DNA of 64,000 nt from Tatumella sp. JGM118 (GTDB lineage Bacteria; Pseudomonadota; Gammaproteobacteria; Enterobacterales; Enterobacteriaceae), in assembly GCF_018257515.1 (NCBI RefSeq), contig NZ_JAERJR010000001.1, forward strand, positions 480,090 through 544,089. Reading direction: 5' to 3'. Of this stretch, positions 61,253-64,000 are shown piece after piece (position 1 is the stretch's first letter; each line of letters opens with the position of its first letter). The notes under the pieces are model-generated. The model saw nothing but the letters and a program-made list of their open reading frames with translations, did no database searches and had not been told where the DNA came from. The position numbers and the translations under genes were made by a program.

Positions 61253-62152
61253 TTGACAGACAGAACGGCGTTTAATTTGTATGACCTGCATAGCCATACC
61301 ACGGCTTCCGATGGCCTGTTAACGCCGGAGGCCCTGGTTCTGCGTGCCCATGAGCGGGGGGTTAATCTTCTGGCGATCACGGACCACGATACCACGGAGG
61401 GGATTGCGCCGGCGAAAGAGGCCATAGCCCGTCACGGTTTACCTCTGCAACTGATCACCGGGGTTGAAATCTCGACCCGCTGGCAGAACCATGAGATTCA
61501 TATCGTTGGCCTGGGGATGGATATTGACCATCCGGCCATCTGCGGGTTGCTGGACAGCCAGCGACAAAAACGCCAGCAGCGGGCAGAGGAGATTGCCGCA
61601 CGGCTGGAGAAGGCCGGCATTCCCGGGGCGCTGGAGGGCGCACGCAGGCTTGCCGGTGACGGTGAGATCACCCGTGGGCATTTTGCCCGCTATCTGGTGG
61701 AGTGCAATAAAGCCGATACCATTGCCAAAGTGTTTAAAAGTTATCTGGCGCGCGGTAAAACCGGATACGTCCCTGCACAATGGTGTACAATTGAACAGGC
61801 CATTGAAGCCATTCAGCTTTCCGGCGGCAGGGCGGTGGTTGCCCACCCCGGACGTTATCAGTTATCCACTAAGTGGCTGAAACGGTTGCTGCAATTTTTT
61901 GCCGAGGCTGGCGGTGATGCGATGGAGGTGGCGCAATGTCAGCAGCCGCCGAACGAACGCCAGCAACTCGCCCTGTATGCACAGGAATACGGACTCGCCG
62001 CCTCCCAGGGCTCGGATTTTCATCAGCCCTGTGCGTGGATAGAGCTGGGCAGAAACCTCTGGTTACCTGCCGGTATTGAAGCCCTCTGGCTGCGTTTTCC
62101 GCACATTCAAAATAACGTACCGGCCCAGGCCGGTACCGGGAGTGAAGTATGA
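61253..62152 (+). CDS. rnm: RNase AM (YciV/TrpH), PHP-domain 5'-3' exonuclease
   Basis: This PHP-fold phosphoesterase trims 5' ends of rRNA precursors in E. coli. Metal-binding motifs are DLHSHTTASDG near the N terminus, ITDHDTTEG, and SQGSDFHQP near 260. A TTG at 61253 with GGAG 5 bases upstream gives 299 residues (E. coli 293). An upstream ATG at 61211 would add a non-conserved, Cys-containing extension. It is divergent from the trp operon and overlaps yciO by 4 bases. Confidence 0.94.
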   Translation: MTDRTAFNLYDLHSHTTASDGLLTPEALVLRAHERGVNLLAITDHDTTEGIAPAKEAIARHGLPLQLITGVEISTRWQNHEIHIVGLGMDIDHPAICGLLDSQRQKRQQRAEEIAARLEKAGIPGALEGARRLAGDGEITRGHFARYLVECNKADTIAKVFKSYLARGKTGYVPAQWCTIEQAIEAIQLSGGRAVVAHPGRYQLSTKWLKRLLQFFAEAGGDAMEVAQCQQPPNERQQLALYAQEYGLAASQGSDFHQPCAWIELGRNLWLPAGIEALWLRFPHIQNNVPAQAGTGSEV

Positions 62153-62769
62153 GTCAGTTTTTTTATATCCATCCGGAAAACCCGCAACCCCGGCTGATAA
62201 GCCAGGCGGTTGACTATCTGAACAAGGGCGGTGTGATCGTCTATCCGACCGATTCCGGTTATGCCCTGGGCTGCCGGCTGGAAGATAAATCGGCGATGGA
62301 GCGCATCTGCCGGCTACGTCAGCTGGACGGCAATCACCATTTCACCCTGATGTGCCGTGACCTGTCTGAGTTATCGGTCTATGCGCAGGTTGATAACAGT
62401 GCCTTCCGGTTGATCAAAAATAACACCCCCGGGTGTTACACCTTTTTACTGAAAGCCACCAAAGAAGTGCCGCGCCGCCTGATGAACGAAAAGCGCAAGA
62501 CCATCGGCCTGAGGGTAACGGCACATCCGGTGGCGCAGGCTCTGCTTGAAGCCCTGAACGAACCGATGATGTCGACCACACTGATGTTACCTGGTAATGA
62601 GTTTGCAGAGTCCGACCCGGAAGATATCCAGGACAGCATCGGTAAACAGGTGGACCTCATCCTGAACGGAGGCACTATCGGTCAGCAACCGACTACCGTG
62701 GTTGACCTGACGGGCCCGGCACCGGAAGTGGTGCGTGTCGGCAGTGGTGATCCGGCCCCGTTCAGTTAA
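62149..62769 (+). CDS. yciO: YciO, TsaC/YrdC-like protein
   Basis: The 206-residue protein has the YrdC-like fold of threonylcarbamoyl-AMP synthases (GGVIVYPTDSGYALGC near residue 28 and MMSTTLMLPG near 142). YciO is a paralogue whose activity differs from TsaC; its role is unclear. The ATG overlaps the rnm stop (ATGA), so the two are coupled. Confidence 0.95.
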   Translation: MSQFFYIHPENPQPRLISQAVDYLNKGGVIVYPTDSGYALGCRLEDKSAMERICRLRQLDGNHHFTLMCRDLSELSVYAQVDNSAFRLIKNNTPGCYTFLLKATKEVPRRLMNEKRKTIGLRVTAHPVAQALLEALNEPMMSTTLMLPGNEFAESDPEDIQDSIGKQVDLILNGGTIGQQPTTVVDLTGPAPEVVRVGSGDPAPFS

Positions 62770-62938
62770 GTGACGGGCGGGGAGATCCGCGCCCGTGCCA
62801 CAGGTACGGCCCGATAAATAACGTTACATTGGGGCCGTCATCCTGTATAATGGCAGTGATTTTTTACGTAAGTATTTGATTTTTATATTAAATATACCCT
62901 AACCCTGAGGCCTGGGAAGGCGACAGTGAGGCTGCTCA

Positions 62939-63874
62939 ATGAGCGAAAAGTTACAAAAAGTTTTAGCACGTGCCGGGCATGGTTCCCGGCGTGAAATCGA
63001 ATCTGTGATCTCTGCAGGTCGCGTCAGCGTAGACGGCAAAGTCGCCACTCTGGGTGACCGCGTTGATACAACGGCAGCGCTTAAAATTCGTATTGACGGT
63101 CACCTGGTGCGGGTGGCTGAAAGCGCGGCTCAGGTCTGCCGCGTTCTGGCGTACTACAAACCTGAAGGTGAACTCTGTACCCGTAATGATCCGGAAGGCC
63201 GTCCGACGGTATTTGATCGTCTGCCACGTCTGAACGGGGCCCGCTGGATTGCGGTCGGTCGTCTGGATGTAAACACCTGCGGTCTGCTGCTGTTTACTAC
63301 CGACGGTGAACTGGCTAACCGGCTGATGCATCCCAGCCGCGAAGTGGAACGTGAATACGCGGTACGTGTCTTCGGTCAGATCGATGATGATAAAATTCGT
63401 CAGTTAAGTCTGGGCGTACAACTGGAAGATGGTCCTGCGGCTTTCAAAACCCTGAAGTTCGGGGGCGGAGAAGGGCTTAACCAGTGGTATAATGTGACCC
63501 TGACCGAAGGGCGTAACCGTGAAGTCCGTCGGTTGTGGGAAGCGGTGGGCGTGCAGGTCAGCCGTCTGATCCGTGTCCGTTACGGCGATATTCCTCTGCC
63601 GAAAGGATTACCCCGCGGTGGTTACACTGAGATGGATCTGACCTCTGTTAACTATCTTCGCCAGCTGGTGGGGATGCCGGATGAGACAGAAACCAAGCTG
63701 GCCGTGGAGAAGGATCGTCGCCGTACCAAAGCGAACCAGATCCGTCGTGCAGTGAAACGGCATACCCAGGTCAGCAGCAATGGCAGTGGTCGTCGTTCGG
63801 CCCAGGGGCGTCCCGGTGCGGGTCGTCCGGGGTCAGCTAAGCCGGTCTCTAAGCGTAATAAAGGACAGGGCTGA
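62939..63874 (+). CDS. rluB: RluB, 23S rRNA pseudouridine(2605) synthase
   Basis: An S4 RNA-binding domain (about 1-62, [18 protein letters not shown]) precedes the RsuA-type catalytic domain. The catalytic Asp110 is in [14 protein letters not shown]. The C-terminal tail is basic and low-complexity ([17 protein letters not shown]), making the protein 311 residues against 291 in E. coli. It lies 170 bases downstream of yciO. Confidence 0.97.
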   Translation: MSEKLQKVLARAGHGSRREIESVISAGRVSVDGKVATLGDRVDTTAALKIRIDGHLVRVAESAAQVCRVLAYYKPEGELCTRNDPEGRPTVFDRLPRLNGARWIAVGRLDVNTCGLLLFTTDGELANRLMHPSREVEREYAVRVFGQIDDDKIRQLSLGVQLEDGPAAFKTLKFGGGEGLNQWYNVTLTEGRNREVRRLWEAVGVQVSRLIRVRYGDIPLPKGLPRGGYTEMDLTSVNYLRQLVGMPDETETKLAVEKDRRRTKANQIRRAVKRHTQVSSNGSGRRSAQGRPGAGRPGSAKPVSKRNKGQG

Positions 63875-63898
63875 CACACTCAGTTCTGCCAGACAAAG

Positions 63899-63922
63899 AC
63901 CCCGCAGCAGCGGGGTTTTTTT
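63899..63922 (+). terminator. Intrinsic terminator of rluB
   Basis: ACCCCGC and GCGGGGT form a stem with an AGCA loop followed by seven T residues, 25 bases after the rluB stop. Confidence 0.92.
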
Positions 63923-63936
63923 ATTGTCACCCCTAA

Positions 63937-63957
63937 ACCACCTCCTAGGGAGGTGGT
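63937..63957. repeat. Palindromic hairpin, possibly an IS200/IS605-type end
   Basis: ACCACCTCC and GGAGGTGGT form a 9-bp stem with a TAG loop just outside the rluB terminator. The flanking GGCTATAGCC motif and the lack of any gene to the edge recall hairpin-bordered elements of the IS200/IS605 group. This identification is a weak recollection, and the transposase, if any, lies outside the window. Confidence 0.35.
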
Positions 63958-64000
63958 GATTGATCCTGTAAGGCTATAGCCTGAAGAATGCCCATGCCGG

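Overview
The window is 64 kb of ordinary-looking chromosome from a gammaproteobacterium of the order Enterobacterales. Almost every protein can be read directly against an Escherichia coli K-12 counterpart: MinCDE, FadR, GapA, H-NS, AdhE, OppABCDF, TonB and the trp operon. The genome is not E. coli itself. trpG and trpD are separate genes, nhaB, selD and kch are missing from their usual places, and rnd appears to sit next to minE. These traits suggest a member of the Erwiniaceae or a related family (Erwinia, Pantoea or Tatumella type); that placement is an inference from recalled gene orders, not a phylogenetic result.

Layout. 1-4.4 kb: 3' end of a probable rnd, the divisome-placement operon minCDE (minus strand), ycgL, the hydrolase ycgM, ycgN and dsbB. 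4.7-14.2 kb: fatty-acid regulator fadR, the SpoVR-like ycgB, D-amino-acid catabolism dadAX, a Bcr/CflA-type drug exporter, the K+/H+ antiporter nhaP2 and a tiny yoaK-like membrane peptide. 14.4-29 kb: stress-kinase pair yeaG/yeaH, a MipA-like outer membrane protein, yeaD, gapA, msrB, yeaC, ansA, sppA, ydjA, topB and xthA. 29.4-53.9 kb: tRNA-Tyr, purU, ychJ, rssB, galU, a UDP-sugar 4-epimerase, hns, tdk, adhE, ychE, oppABCDF, yciU, clsA, yciY, yciI, tonB, yciABC and ompW. 54-64 kb: a BON lipoprotein, the complete trp operon with leader peptide, attenuator and operator, then rnm, yciO and rluB. A hairpin near the right edge might be the end of a mobile element.

How the genes work together. Several groups are complete pathways: Min oscillator, D-alanine catabolism, the oligopeptide ABC importer, and tryptophan synthesis from chorismate. 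In E. coli these blocks lie at two separate places, about 26-28 and 40 minutes; here they are interleaved on one segment.

I found no prophage, integrase, CRISPR array, defence island or secondary-metabolite cluster, and nothing that amounts to a new multi-gene system. The most unusual material is non-coding: a tandem repeat of about 98-99 bp with about 2.7 copies after dadX, and a tandem repeat of about 185 bp with three copies between oppF and yciU. Also notable are a 13-bp inverted repeat upstream of adhE, the missing selD, and the epimerase inserted between galU and hns.
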